Below are positions 20,594-30,004 of a stretch of 64,000 nucleotides of DNA, one piece after another. The notes beneath the pieces were generated by a model, which worked only from the letters and a program-made list of their open reading frames with translations, was not told the DNA's origin and did no database searches. The translations under genes were made by a program, and so were the position numbers. The stretch's first letter is position 1. Each line of letters starts with the position of its first letter. Source of the stretch: CAVRCA01 sp963719345 (GTDB taxonomy: Bacteria > Pseudomonadota > Alphaproteobacteria > Acetobacterales > Acetobacteraceae); NCBI GenBank assembly GCA_963719345.1, contig CAVRCA010000004.1:62001-126000 (forward strand). Direction: 5' to 3'.

Positions 20594-21503
20594 GGGGGCG
20601 CCCGACCTCGTCATCGCGGCGGCGCTGATCGCCGCGGCGGCCCTTGCGCCTTTCGCGTACCGCAACGAGCTGCTGGCGTTCAATGTCGTGACGTTCCTGG
20701 CGCTCGCGCAGGGATTGAACGTGCTCTACGGCTTCACCGGCTATCTGCCGTTCGGCTATGTCGGCTTCTTCGGCGCCGGCGCGTACGGCTTTGCGCTGAC
20801 GGTGATGCACCTGCATTGGCCGCCGTTGGCAGCGTTGGCGGTCGCGGCGGCGGCGGCGCTCGCGCTGGCGGCCATCCTCATCCCGCTGCTGCGCCTCTCG
20901 GGCGCGTATTTCGCCATTGCCAGTCTCGCCGCGGCGCAATCGGTCTACGAAGTGGTGGCCAATCCGGCGCTCGAGGACGTGACCAAGGGACCCTACGGCG
21001 TGTCCTTGACCAGCGTGTTCGCGCCGATGTTCAGCTACCAGGTCGGCGTCGTCATTCTCGCCGTCGCACTCGGCGTCGTGATTTGGCTGCGCAACTCGTC
21101 CTTTGGACTGGCGCTGCAGGCCATCCGGGAGGACCCGGTCAGCGCCGCGATGGCCGGGGTGTCGGTGGTGCGCGGGCGGATGATCGCGTGGCTGCTATCG
21201 GCGCTGATCGCCGGGCTGGTGGGCGGCGTCTATGCCTGGCACATCTCGGTGTTCTATCCGGACACCGCGTTCAACATTCAGTTCAGCATCTTCGCCACCG
21301 TGTTCGTGCTGTTCGGGGGCGCCACCACCTTGCTCGGCCCGATCCTCGGCGTGCTCATCCTCTACGGCATCTACAACGCGATCGGCATCACCGTGCCGCA
21401 ATACTTCCAGCTCATCTACGGCGTGCTGATCGTGATGCTGGTCCTGTTCCTGCCCAACGGCCTCGTGTCGCTGGCAACCCGGCGCGGCATCCGTGTCCCC
21501 TGA
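20586..21503 (+). CDS. livM: Branched-chain amino acid ABC transporter permease, LivM type
   Basis: A 305-residue permease started by GTG inside the end of livH. It shows LALAQGLNVLYGFTGYLPFGYVGFFG (the LivM N-terminal signature) and ALQAIREDPVSAAMAGV, the coupling loop for the ATPase. The C-terminus is LVLFLPNGLVSL. It forms the heterodimeric membrane pore with LivH. It overlaps livG by eleven bases. Confidence 0.9.
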   Translation: MRRGAPDLVIAAALIAAAALAPFAYRNELLAFNVVTFLALAQGLNVLYGFTGYLPFGYVGFFGAGAYGFALTVMHLHWPPLAALAVAAAAALALAAILIPLLRLSGAYFAIASLAAAQSVYEVVANPALEDVTKGPYGVSLTSVFAPMFSYQVGVVILAVALGVVIWLRNSSFGLALQAIREDPVSAAMAGVSVVRGRMIAWLLSALIAGLVGGVYAWHISVFYPDTAFNIQFSIFATVFVLFGGATTLLGPILGVLILYGIYNAIGITVPQYFQLIYGVLIVMLVLFLPNGLVSLATRRGIRVP

Positions 21504-22227
21504 CGCGGCGCCCGCGCGGCCGATCCTCGACGTTCGGACGCTGGTCAAGCGGTTCGGCGGGTTCCGTGCGCTGGACGGCGTATCGTTCCACCTCGCGTCG
21601 GGCGAAGTGCTCGGCCTGGTCGGCCCGAACGGCTCCGGCAAGACCACCTGCATCAACGTGATCTCCGGCCTCTACCCGGCGGACGGCGGCGAAGTGACGC
21701 TGGACGGCCGGCGGATCGACGGCAGCAAGGCGCATCTGCTGGCGCGAAGCGGGATCAACCGCACCTTCCAGTCGCCCAAGCCGTTCCTGTCGCTGAGCGT
21801 GCGGGAGAACGTCGCGATCGCGGCGCGCTACGGCAACACCCGGGCGCCGGTCGACCTCGACGCGCTGCTTGCCTCGCTGGATCTCGACCGCCACGCCGCC
21901 CGTCCCGCCGCCGACCTCAACAGCGCGCAGCAGAAGACGCTCGACCTTGCCCGCGCGCTCGCCACCCGGCCCCGGCTGCTGCTGGTCGACGAGTTGGCGG
22001 CCGGCCTCAACCCAGCCGAGCTCTCCCGCATGGCCGACCGCCTGCGCGCCCTCGCCCGCGAGGGCATGGCGCTGCTGGTCGTGGAACACCTCATGGGGTT
22101 CATCGACCGTGTGACCGACCGGGTGATCGTGATGAACGCCGGCCGCGAGATTTTCGGCGGCACGCTCGCAGAGGCGACGCGGGACCCGACCGTGGTGCAG
22201 GTGTATCTCGGGGGCGCCCATGGCTGA
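21493..22227 (+). CDS. livG: Branched-chain amino acid ABC transporter ATPase, LivG type
   Basis: A 244-residue ATPase with Walker A GPNGSGKTT, INRTFQSPKPF as the Q-loop, Walker B LLLVDELAAGLNP and the switch His in VVEHLM. The ABC signature is degenerate: DLNSAQQKTLDLARAL instead of an LSGGQ-type motif. LivG proteins often have a weak version such as LPYGQQ, so this may still function in a heterodimer with LivF. It starts at GTG 21493 within livM and overlaps livF by eight bases. Confidence 0.9.
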   Translation: MSPDAAPARPILDVRTLVKRFGGFRALDGVSFHLASGEVLGLVGPNGSGKTTCINVISGLYPADGGEVTLDGRRIDGSKAHLLARSGINRTFQSPKPFLSLSVRENVAIAARYGNTRAPVDLDALLASLDLDRHAARPAADLNSAQQKTLDLARALATRPRLLLVDELAAGLNPAELSRMADRLRALAREGMALLVVEHLMGFIDRVTDRVIVMNAGREIFGGTLAEATRDPTVVQVYLGGAHG

Positions 22228-22927
22228 CCCGCTGCTCCGGGCGACCGAACTCGAGGCCGGCTACGGCAAGGTGCAGGTGCTTTGGGGCGCGGGCCTGTCC
22301 GTGCAGGAGCGGGAAAGCGTCGTCCTGCTCGGCACCAACGGTGCCGGCAAGACCACGCTGCTCAAGGTGTTGATCGGCCTGATTGCCGCCTGGAACGGCG
22401 AGGTGCGGCTGGCCGGGGAGGACGTGACCCGATTGCGCACCGACCACCGGATGCGGCGCGGTCTCGCCTACATGTCGGAGGTCGGCGTGTTCACCGGCCT
22501 TTCGGTTGCGGAGAACATCCGCATCGGCGGCCAGTTCGCGACCGCCCCGGCGCTGCGTCGACGCATGGACGAGCTGTACGCGGTTTTTCCCGATCTTGCC
22601 GCCCGCAAGTCGGCGCTTGCCGGCGCGCTGTCGGGTGGCCAGCGCAAGATGCTCGGAGTGGCGAAGGCACTCGCCGGCAGTCCCCGGCTGCTCGTGATGG
22701 ACGAGCCTTCCGCCGGGCTCTCGCCGCTGTTCGTCGCGCAGGTGATCGAGGTGCTGGGACGGTTCCACGCCAGCGGCCTCGCCCTGCTGATCGCCGAGCA
22801 GAACGTCGCCTTCCTCGATGTCGCGGACCGCGTGTTCACCCTGGAGGGTGGGCGGATCGGCTTCGAGGGCACCGTCGCCGCCTTGCATGCCGACGACGCG
22901 CTGCGCCGGGCCTATTTCGCCCTCTGA
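22220..22927 (+). CDS. livF: Branched-chain amino acid ABC transporter ATPase, LivF type
   Basis: A 235-residue ATPase with Walker A GTNGAGKTT, a consensus signature LSGGQRKMLGVAKAL, Walker B LLVMDEPSAGLSP and LLIAEQNV as the switch region (Gln in place of His, usual in LivF). It completes the importer with LivH, LivM, LivG and the binding protein at 18445. It is the last gene of the operon: the next gene starts 117 bases later and is a PEP-CTERM protein. Confidence 0.92.
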   Translation: MADPLLRATELEAGYGKVQVLWGAGLSVQERESVVLLGTNGAGKTTLLKVLIGLIAAWNGEVRLAGEDVTRLRTDHRMRRGLAYMSEVGVFTGLSVAENIRIGGQFATAPALRRRMDELYAVFPDLAARKSALAGALSGGQRKMLGVAKALAGSPRLLVMDEPSAGLSPLFVAQVIEVLGRFHASGLALLIAEQNVAFLDVADRVFTLEGGRIGFEGTVAALHADDALRRAYFAL

Positions 22928-23044
22928 CGGCACACACGCCAACCCCGAGAATTCGGTTGTATGCTCTCCCAATGGTTGTGTATCGTGCGACCGCTACTCG
23001 GGGTGGCGCCGGGCCATTCCTAATTTCAGGAACGTGTTCCCAAA

Positions 23045-23747
23045 ATGAGACTTACGCTTCCGATCCTTGTTGCTGGTGCTGTTGCGGTCTTAACCCCGCA
23101 AGCCGACGCATCAGCGGTCCCGCCCGGCGCCATTCTCGACCTCGCAGCCGCGACGAACGGCGGGGCGTCGCCGACGACATACACCCAGTATCAGGCCACG
23201 TTCACGGCCCAGCACTCGGATACCATCGTCTCATTCGCCTTCCAGGACGTGCCGGGGTACATCTCGTTCGACGACGCCTCGGTGACCAGTTCCGCCGGTG
23301 GGCCGAACCTGCTTCGCAACCCGGGGTTTGAAAGCTCCATGCCGGGCAGCGGCAACCCTTATGGCGGCTGGGGGCTGTTCGTGCAGCCGGGCGTCTCGCA
23401 GTACGCGACCGTGTGGAGCGGGGTTCCGGACGGCAACTCGTCCAGCCCCCATTCGGGAAACAATTTCTGGCGCGACGGCTCGTTCGGCGGTTACGACGGT
23501 CTGGCCCAGGCGGTGCCCACCCAGATCGGCCAGAGCTACACGGTCAGCTTCTGGCTCGCGACCGACACCGGCGGTACGTTCGACCCCGCCTCTCTCGACA
23601 CGCTCGTCTATGCCGGTCAGACGGGTACCAAGCGGGACTATCATCACGGTCTCGCCGCTGCCGGAACCGGTTTCGGTCGCCCTGCTCGGCGCCGGTCTGC
23701 TGGGGCTCGGGTTCGTCCGGTTGCGCACTCGGCCGGCGCACGTCTAG
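23045..23747 (+). CDS. PEP-CTERM sorting-domain protein (frameshifted near the C-terminus)
   Basis: A secreted protein of about 233 residues. It has a signal peptide (MRLTLPILVAGAVAVLTPQA), a carbohydrate-binding-like beta-sandwich with PNLLRNPGFESS and WSGVPDGNS, and TQIGQSYTVSFWLATDTGG. In the starting frame the end is nonsense, but in the +1 frame the sequence reads VSPLPEPVSVALLGAGLLGL followed by GFVRLRTRPAHV, a full PEP-CTERM tail (motif, membrane helix, basic end), stopping at 23747. The shift lies at about 23605-23640. GGAAC-gt-GTTCC at 23029-23040 forms a small inverted repeat just before the ATG. PEP-CTERM proteins are sorted by exosortase and are often linked to exopolysaccharide; no exosortase is in the window. 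Confidence 0.75.
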
Positions 23748-23845
23748 CTCGACAGCCGCCCGCTTCACCCCTACCCGCCCGCCCGGCAGCAAGGTAATCA
23801 TGGCCTGATACCAGCCGGCCGGAACAGGCTTGCGTGGGGGAAGCC

Positions 23846-25480
23846 ATGAACCAGGATTATCTGACCGGCCTCGATCGCAACTTGGCGAACTATGCGCCGC
23901 TCACCCCGCTCACGTTCCTGGAGCGGGCCGCCGCCGTGTACCCGGACCGCCTCTCGGTCGTACACGGCCCCTGGCGCATGACCTGGGGAGAAACCTACGC
24001 ACGCTGCCGGCGGCTCGCCTCGGCGCTGCGCCGTCGAGGCATCGGCAAGAACGACACCGTCGCCGTCCTCGCCCCCAACGTCCCGGCAATGTACGAGGCG
24101 CATTTCGGAGTGCCGATGTGCGGCGCCGTTCTGAACACGCTGAACAGCCAACTCGACGCGGCGACGATCGCCTTCATGCTGCGGCACGGCGGCGCCCGCG
24201 TGCTGCTGACCGACCGCGAATTCTCCGCCATGGTCGCCGAAGCGCTGGCGCTGCTCGACGACCCGCCGCTGGTCATCGACATCGACGATCCCGAGGCGCC
24301 CGGCGGCGCGCTGCTCGGGGAAAAGACCTACGAGGACTTCCTGGAGGAAGGCGATCCCGATTTCGCGTGGGAGAACCCCGCGGACGAGTGGGACGCGATC
24401 GGGCTGAGCTACACGTCCGGCACGACGGGCGATCCCAAGGGCGTCGTCTACCACCACCGTGGCGCCTACCTGAACGCCGTCTCCAACATCGTGAACTGGG
24501 GCATCAAGCAGCATCCAGTGTATTTGTGGACGCTGCCGATGTTCCACTGCAACGGCTGGTGCTTTCCCTGGACGATCGCCGAACGTGCTGGCGTGAACGT
24601 CTGCCTCCGCCGTGTCGAGGCGCAAGCCTGCTGGGATGCCATCCGCTTGAACGGCGTGACGCATATGTGCGGCGCGCCGATCGTCTATGCGACCCTGATC
24701 AATGCACCCGCAGCGCTGCGGCAGGGCGTCGATCACACCATCGCCGGGCAGGTTGCCGGCGCGGCGCCGCCGGCGGCGCTGATCGAGGGAGCCGAGCAGG
24801 CGGGCTTCGAGCTGACCCACGTGTATGGACTGACCGAAACCTACGGGCCGGCCTCGGTCTGCGCCAAGCACACGGAATGGGCCGACTTGTCGCTCGAACG
24901 GCGCGCCGAGCTCAACAGCCGTCAGGGCGTGCGGGTGCCGATGCAGGAAGCGCTCGCGGTGCTCGACCCCGACACCATGCAGCCGGTGCCGCGGGACGGC
25001 GAGACGATGGGCGAGATCATGTTCCGCGGCAACATCACGATGAAGGGGTATCTGAAGAACCTGCCGGCGACCGAAGCGGCGTTCGCCGGCGACTGGTTCC
25101 ACACCGGCGATCTCGCGGTGACATACCCGGACGGCTACGTGAAGATCCGCGACCGCTCGAAGGACATCATCATCTCCGGCGGCGAGAACATTTCCTCCAT
25201 CGAGGTCGAAGAGGCGCTCTATCGCCACCCCGCCGTGATGAGCGCGGCGGTGGTCGCGCAGCCCGACGAGAAATGGGGCGAGACGCCCTGCGCCTTCATC
25301 GAGCTCAAGCCGGGCGCCCGCGCAACGGAGGACGAGTTGCGCGCGTTCTGTCGCGAGCATCTCGCCCGCTACAAGGTGCCCCGGAGCTTCGTGTTCCGCG
25401 ACATCCCAAAAACATCGACGGGCAAGATCCAGAAGTTCGCGTTGCGCGAGGCGGCCAAGTCTCTCGTCCGCGCAGGCTGA
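23846..25480 (+). CDS. Acyl-CoA synthetase (AMP-forming), DmdB-like
   Basis: A 544-residue ANL-superfamily ligase. It has YTSGTTGDPKGVVYHHRG (P-loop), HVYGLTETYGP (A5 motif), DWFHTGDLAVTYPDGY with the adenosine-binding Asp, IRDRSKDIIISGGENISSIE (hinge) and the C-terminal TSTGKIQK catalytic lysine. It activates a carboxylic acid to its CoA thioester. The pairing with an acyl-CoA dehydrogenase 12 bases downstream and the length are reminiscent of methylmercaptopropionate-type or medium-chain acid catabolism. Substrate choice is inference. The ATG at 23846 is preferred to an in-frame GTG at 23834. Confidence 0.88.
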   Translation: MNQDYLTGLDRNLANYAPLTPLTFLERAAAVYPDRLSVVHGPWRMTWGETYARCRRLASALRRRGIGKNDTVAVLAPNVPAMYEAHFGVPMCGAVLNTLNSQLDAATIAFMLRHGGARVLLTDREFSAMVAEALALLDDPPLVIDIDDPEAPGGALLGEKTYEDFLEEGDPDFAWENPADEWDAIGLSYTSGTTGDPKGVVYHHRGAYLNAVSNIVNWGIKQHPVYLWTLPMFHCNGWCFPWTIAERAGVNVCLRRVEAQACWDAIRLNGVTHMCGAPIVYATLINAPAALRQGVDHTIAGQVAGAAPPAALIEGAEQAGFELTHVYGLTETYGPASVCAKHTEWADLSLERRAELNSRQGVRVPMQEALAVLDPDTMQPVPRDGETMGEIMFRGNITMKGYLKNLPATEAAFAGDWFHTGDLAVTYPDGYVKIRDRSKDIIISGGENISSIEVEEALYRHPAVMSAAVVAQPDEKWGETPCAFIELKPGARATEDELRAFCREHLARYKVPRSFVFRDIPKTSTGKIQKFALREAAKSLVRAG

Positions 25481-25492
25481 GGAGGGCCCTGG

Positions 25493-27283
25493 ATGACCTA
25501 CGCCGCGCCGCTGCGCGACATGCGGTTCGTGCTGCACGAGCTGATCGGGCTGGACCGGATCGCTCCCTCGCCGACCCGCGAAGCGCTGACCCCGGACTTG
25601 GCGGATGCCATCCTCGACGAGGCGGCGCGCTTTGCGGCCGACGTGCTCGCGCCGCTGAACCAGCCGGGTGACAAGCAGGGTTCGACCTGGAGCGACGGCG
25701 AGGTGCGCACGCCGGACGGGTTCCGCGACGCCTACGCGCAGTTCGTCGCCGGCGGCTGGAGCGCGCTGGCCTGCGATCCCGCGCATGGCGGGCAAGGACT
25801 GCCGGCGCTGCTAGCGACCGCCGTCGAGGAGATGTGGCACGCCTCGAACATGGCGTTCGCGCTTTGCCCGTTGCTGACCCGCGGCGCCATCGAGGCGCTC
25901 TCGTTGTGCGGGACCGAGGCGCAGAAGGCGCTCTACCTGCCGAAGATGATCGAAGGCGTCTGGACCGGGACGATGAACCTCACCGAGCCGCAGGCGGGTT
26001 CGGACCTCTCCGCCGTGCGCACGCGCGCCGTCCCGGACGGCGACCGCTACCGCCTCCGCGGCCAGAAGATTTTCATCACCTACGGCGAGCACGATCTCAC
26101 CGAAAACATTATTCATCTGGTGCTGGCACGGCTGCCGGACGCGCCGGAGGGCGTGAGGGGCATCTCGCTGTTCGTCGTCCCAAAAATCCTGGTCAACCCG
26201 GACGGCAGCCTCGGCGCGCGCAACGACGTGCGCTGCGTCTCGATCGAGCACAAGCTCGGCATCCACGCGAGCCCGACGGCGGTGCTGGCGTTCGGCGACA
26301 CCGAGGGCGCGATCGGGACTCTCGTCGGCGAGGCCAATCGCGGCCTCGAATACATGTTCGTCATGATGAACTTGGCGCGCTTCGGCGTCGGGCTCGAGGG
26401 CGTCGCCATCAGCGAGCGCGCGCTGCAAGCGGCCGTCACGTATGCCGCGGGCCGGATCCAGGGTACCGAGATCGGCGTGCGCGGCGGCGGCCGTGTGCCG
26501 ATCATCCGCCACCCGGACGTGCGCCGGATGCTGATGGACATGAAGGCGCGCACCGAGGCGATGCGCGCGCTCGCCTATCACGTCGCCGCAAAACTCGACG
26601 CGGCGGCCGGGCTGCCGGACGCGGAGGGGCGTGCTCGTGCGCAGGCGGCGGCGGAGCTGCTGATCCCGGTGGTCAAGGGACACTGCACCGAGAGCGCGGT
26701 GGAGATCGCCTCCATCGGTGTGCAGGTGCATGGCGGCGTCGGCTTCATCGAGGAGACCGGGGCGGCGCAGCATCTGCGCGACGCGCGGATCACGCCGATC
26801 TACGAGGGCACCACCGGCATCCAGGCCAACGACCTCGTCGGCCGCAAGATCGCCCGTGACGGCGGCAAGGTGGCGCGCGCCATGATCGCCGAAATGCGCG
26901 ACGTCGCCGGACGGCTTGCCGACGCCGACCTCGCGCCGCTCCGCGAGCCCTTCGTCGCGGCGGTGGCGGCGCTGGAGCGCTGCGTCGAGTGGGTCGTTGC
27001 CACCCACGGGTCCGATCCGCAGGCGACGGCCGCAGGCGCGGTTCCCCTGCTGCGCCTGTTCGGCATCACGGCCGGCGGCTGGCAGATCAGTCGCGCCGCC
27101 CTTGTTTCGCAGGAGAAGATCGCGGGCGGCGACAACGCCGACCGCGACTTCTACGCCGCCAAGCTCGGCACCGCCCGCTTCTACGCCGACCACGTGCTGC
27201 CGCAGGCGAGCGGCCTGGCGCACGCGGCGATGCACGGCGCCGCCGGCGTGCTGGCGCTCGACGAGGCGTGGTTCGCCGCCTGA
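25493..27283 (+). CDS. Acyl-CoA dehydrogenase with extra C-terminal domain, DmdC-like
   Basis: A 596-residue flavoprotein, longer than ordinary acyl-CoA dehydrogenases because of a C-terminal extension. MNLTEPQAGSDLSAVRT is the family signature, IFITYGEHDLTENIIHLVLA the FAD region, IYEGTTGIQANDLVGRK holds the presumed catalytic Glu, and EIASIGVQVHGGVGFIEETG is typical of the DmdC-type subgroup. It would introduce a C2-C3 double bond into the thioester made by the upstream ligase. A GGAGGG ribosome site precedes the ATG. It ends seven bases from the convergent MFS gene. Confidence 0.9.
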   Translation: MTYAAPLRDMRFVLHELIGLDRIAPSPTREALTPDLADAILDEAARFAADVLAPLNQPGDKQGSTWSDGEVRTPDGFRDAYAQFVAGGWSALACDPAHGGQGLPALLATAVEEMWHASNMAFALCPLLTRGAIEALSLCGTEAQKALYLPKMIEGVWTGTMNLTEPQAGSDLSAVRTRAVPDGDRYRLRGQKIFITYGEHDLTENIIHLVLARLPDAPEGVRGISLFVVPKILVNPDGSLGARNDVRCVSIEHKLGIHASPTAVLAFGDTEGAIGTLVGEANRGLEYMFVMMNLARFGVGLEGVAISERALQAAVTYAAGRIQGTEIGVRGGGRVPIIRHPDVRRMLMDMKARTEAMRALAYHVAAKLDAAAGLPDAEGRARAQAAAELLIPVVKGHCTESAVEIASIGVQVHGGVGFIEETGAAQHLRDARITPIYEGTTGIQANDLVGRKIARDGGKVARAMIAEMRDVAGRLADADLAPLREPFVAAVAALERCVEWVVATHGSDPQATAAGAVPLLRLFGITAGGWQISRAALVSQEKIAGGDNADRDFYAAKLGTARFYADHVLPQASGLAHAAMHGAAGVLALDEAWFAA

Positions 27284-27290
27284 AGGGCGG

Positions 27291-28598
27291 CTACTCGGCG
27301 GCGATTTCGGCCGGAGCCCGCGCTGCAACCCGATGCGGGATGTTCAGCCAGAAGCCCGAGACGATGGCGGCCAGCACCCCGAACCCGGCCAGCGCGTAGA
27401 GGCCGCCGGCGAAGCTGCCGGTCGCCTCGCGAACCCAACCGACGATCGCCGGGCCGAAGAAGCCGCCGAGATTGCCGAGCGAGTTGATCCAGGCGATCCC
27501 CGCTGCCGCCGACACGCCGGTGAGGAACATCGTCGGCATCGCCCAGAACGGACCTTTGGACCCGTAGAATCCGGTCGCGGCAATCGACATGCCGACCACC
27601 GACCACCAGCTGCCGACCGTCATCGCCGCGATCACCAGCCCGATCGCGGAGAGCATCGACGTGCAGAACAGCGTCCAGCGCCGCTCGCCCAGCCGGTCCG
27701 AGATGGCGCCGGAGATCACCATCGCGACCGCACCGCAGGCGTAAGGGATCATAGTGATCCAGCCGACCTGCATGTTGCTGATGCCGAGCTGCTTCACGAT
27801 TTGCGGCAGGAAGATCAGCATGCCCAGGCTGGCGGTCACGATGCCGAAATAGTTCAGCGACAGCAGCAGCACGGTCGGGTTCCAGAACGAGTGCAGCAAC
27901 GTGACCGTCCCGTGCCTCTCGATCTGCCCGCGCTCGCCCGCGATCGTCTCGACGATCCAGTCGCGCTCTTCGGTGACAGGAACTTCGCCTGCTCCGGCCG
28001 GTCAGTCAGATAGAACAGCACCGCGACGCCGAGCAACACGGTGGGCACCGCTTCCAACAGAAACAGCCATTGCCAGCCTCGCAGGCCGAGCAGGCCGTTG
28101 AGTTCGAGCAGCGCGGTGGACATCGGCGCGCCGAGGGCGACGGCAATCGGCAGCGCGAGGGTGAATCCGGCGAGGATGCGGGCACGGTGGTGGTCGGGGA
28201 ACCAGTGCGTGAAGTAGAGCACCAAGCCGGGGAAGAACCCGGCCTCGGCGACGCCGAGCAGGAACCGCACGGTCAAGAAGCTCCAGGGACCGGTGCAGAG
28301 CGCGGTCGCGGCCGACAGCAGGCCCCAGGTCACCATGATGCGAGCGATCCAGAGCCGCGCACCGACCTTCTCGAGGATGATGTTGCTGGGCACCTCGAAC
28401 AGGAAATAGCCCCAGAAGAAGGCGCCGGATGCCAGGCCGAACATCGCCGGGTCGAGCCCGAGGTCCTTGTTCATCGTCAGCGCGGCGAAGCCGACGTTGA
28501 TCCGGTCGACGTAGCAGAAGAAGTATGTCAGCCCCCGCAAACGGCAGGATACGCAGATAGACTTTGCGCATCGCCGATTGCTCGATCGAGCCAACCAT
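27291..28598 (-). CDS. MFS transporter, anion:cation symporter family (two frameshifts)
   Basis: One 12-helix carrier of about 435 residues is split over two frames. It starts at ATG 28598 (MVGSIEQSAMRKVYLRILPF). Then a +1 shift in the five-C run at 28532-28536 leads to GLTYFFCYVDRINVGFAAL, SGAFFWGYFLFEVPSNI and VRFLLGVAEAGFFPGLVLY, all signatures of the ACS family (organic anions such as tartrate, phthalate or glucarate). A second shift near 27978, a one-base loss, restores the first frame as TEERDWIVETIAGERGQIERH and continues through SFWNPTVLLLSLNYFG. No domain is lost, so both breaks are suspected sequence errors. The substrate is unknown; the acyl-CoA pair convergent to it may be unrelated. 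Confidence 0.82.
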
Positions 28599-28679
28599 GA
28601 CGCCGTTCTCCTCAATTCGTGCCGAGTGACCGACACCGGCTCCGTCATTCCCTGTCCCTTCCGAAACGACCATCGCGGT

Positions 28680-29555
28680 TCACGCGGCCCCTGTCACGCG
28701 CCGGATCAGCGCGGCGGCATCGGCCGGGGCCCGCACTTTCCGGTCGTTGTCGAAATAGACAAACACCGCGCGCGGCTTCGGGTCCGCCGCGCCGTCGATC
28801 CGTTCGGCATCTTCCGGTTCGCGCCCGGCGGCCCAGGCCACGATCCGGGCCGCCCAGACATCGAGCGCGGCATCCTCATACCCGCTCGCATAAAGCTCCT
28901 CCGACCCGTGCAGGCGGCAGTAGACGAAGTCCGCCGTAAGGTCCATCAGCCGCGGCCACGCGACGGTGTCGGCACAGACCAGCGCCACCTCGTGCGCACG
29001 CAACAGGCGGACGAAGGCGGGATCGCGAAAACTCTCGTGGCGGATCTCGATCGCGTGGCGCAGCGGGCGACCCGCATCCGTCTCGGTCCAGGCGCCGCCG
29101 GCGAGCCGCCCGTCATGGTGCGTCCGGGCGAACTCGGCCGCGGCGACGGTATCGCGCGGCAGCAGCCCGAGGAACGCCGCCAAGCGGTCCGGCTCGAAGC
29201 CGAAATTGGGCGGCAGCTGCCACAGGATCGGCCCGAGTTTCGCGCCGAGCCGCAGGATGCCGGAGCCAAGGAAATTGGCGAGCGGCGCCTCGATGTCGCG
29301 CAGCCGCTTGGCGTGGGTCAGGAACCGGGGCGCCTTGACCGCGAAGACAAAGTCGCCCGGCGTCTGTTCGGCCCAGGCCGCGAAGGTCTCGGGTCGCTGC
29401 AGGCCGTAGAACGTGCCGTTGATCTCGATGGTGGGGAAGCGCGAAGCGGCGTAGGCCAGCTCGTCGCGACGCCGGAGCCCGGACGGATAGAACACGCCGC
29501 GCCAAGGCGCGTAGGTCCAGCCGGAGATGCCGATGCGGATCGGACCGACGCTCAT
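28680..29555 (-). CDS. DUF72 (YecE-like) TIM-barrel protein
   Basis: A 291-residue DUF72 protein, the full-length version. It has IGISGWTYAPWRGVFYPSG, TIEINGTFYGLQRPETF, GDFVFAVKAPRFLTH, GPILWQLPPNFGFEP, HAIEIRHESFRDPAFV, TADFVYCRLHGSEELYASGY and VFVYFDNDRKVRAP. The last segment is the usual C-terminal motif. Start MSVGPIRIG at 29555 was chosen because the conserved strand begins at once; ATG 29579 is an alternative. It is a paralogue of the protein at 17584-18345. It is divergent from the TfoX gene. Confidence 0.88.
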   Translation of the reverse strand: MSVGPIRIGISGWTYAPWRGVFYPSGLRRRDELAYAASRFPTIEINGTFYGLQRPETFAAWAEQTPGDFVFAVKAPRFLTHAKRLRDIEAPLANFLGSGILRLGAKLGPILWQLPPNFGFEPDRLAAFLGLLPRDTVAAAEFARTHHDGRLAGGAWTETDAGRPLRHAIEIRHESFRDPAFVRLLRAHEVALVCADTVAWPRLMDLTADFVYCRLHGSEELYASGYEDAALDVWAARIVAWAAGREPEDAERIDGAADPKPRAVFVYFDNDRKVRAPADAAALIRRVTGAA

Positions 29556-29629
29556 CCGAGAGGACGACGATGCGGCCATCCGGGTCGCCCGACTACCCGG
29601 TTGCGCGCCGATGGCCGATGCTGGCTTGC

Positions 29630-30004
29630 ATGACGCGCCCCGACGCATTCACCCGCTACCTGCTCGACGAGCTTGCGCCGATCGGGCCGGTATCGGCGCG
29701 ACGGATGTTCGGCGGCGTCGGGCTGTTCCATGGCGACACGATGTTCGGCCTGATCGCGCGCGACGAGCTTTACTTCAAGGTGGGCGAGCCGAATTGGCCC
29801 GACTACGAAGCGGCGGGGCAGGCGCCGTTCGCTTACGATACCAAGGGCGGACGCCACACCCTCACCTCGTACTGGAGCTGCCCGTCGGAGGCGCTCGACG
29901 ACCCCGATGCGCTGCGCGGGTGGGCACGCAAGGCGGTGGCGGTCGCGCTGGCCGCCAAACAGACATCGCGCAAGCGACCGGCCGCGAGCGTCAGGCGCGG
30001 CTAG
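29630..30004 (+). CDS. TfoX/Sxy N-terminal-domain protein
   Basis: A 124-residue protein with LLDELAPIGPVSARRMFGGVGLFHGDTMFGLIARDELYFK at its start, which is the TfoX N-terminal domain. It lacks the C-terminal domain of the Haemophilus competence regulator, as do most alphaproteobacterial homologues. It may be a small regulator, but no competence genes are nearby. ATG 29630 (MTRPDAFTRYLL) is preferred. Its stop overlaps that of the convergent maf gene. Confidence 0.85.
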   Translation: MTRPDAFTRYLLDELAPIGPVSARRMFGGVGLFHGDTMFGLIARDELYFKVGEPNWPDYEAAGQAPFAYDTKGGRHTLTSYWSCPSEALDDPDALRGWARKAVAVALAAKQTSRKRPAASVRRG

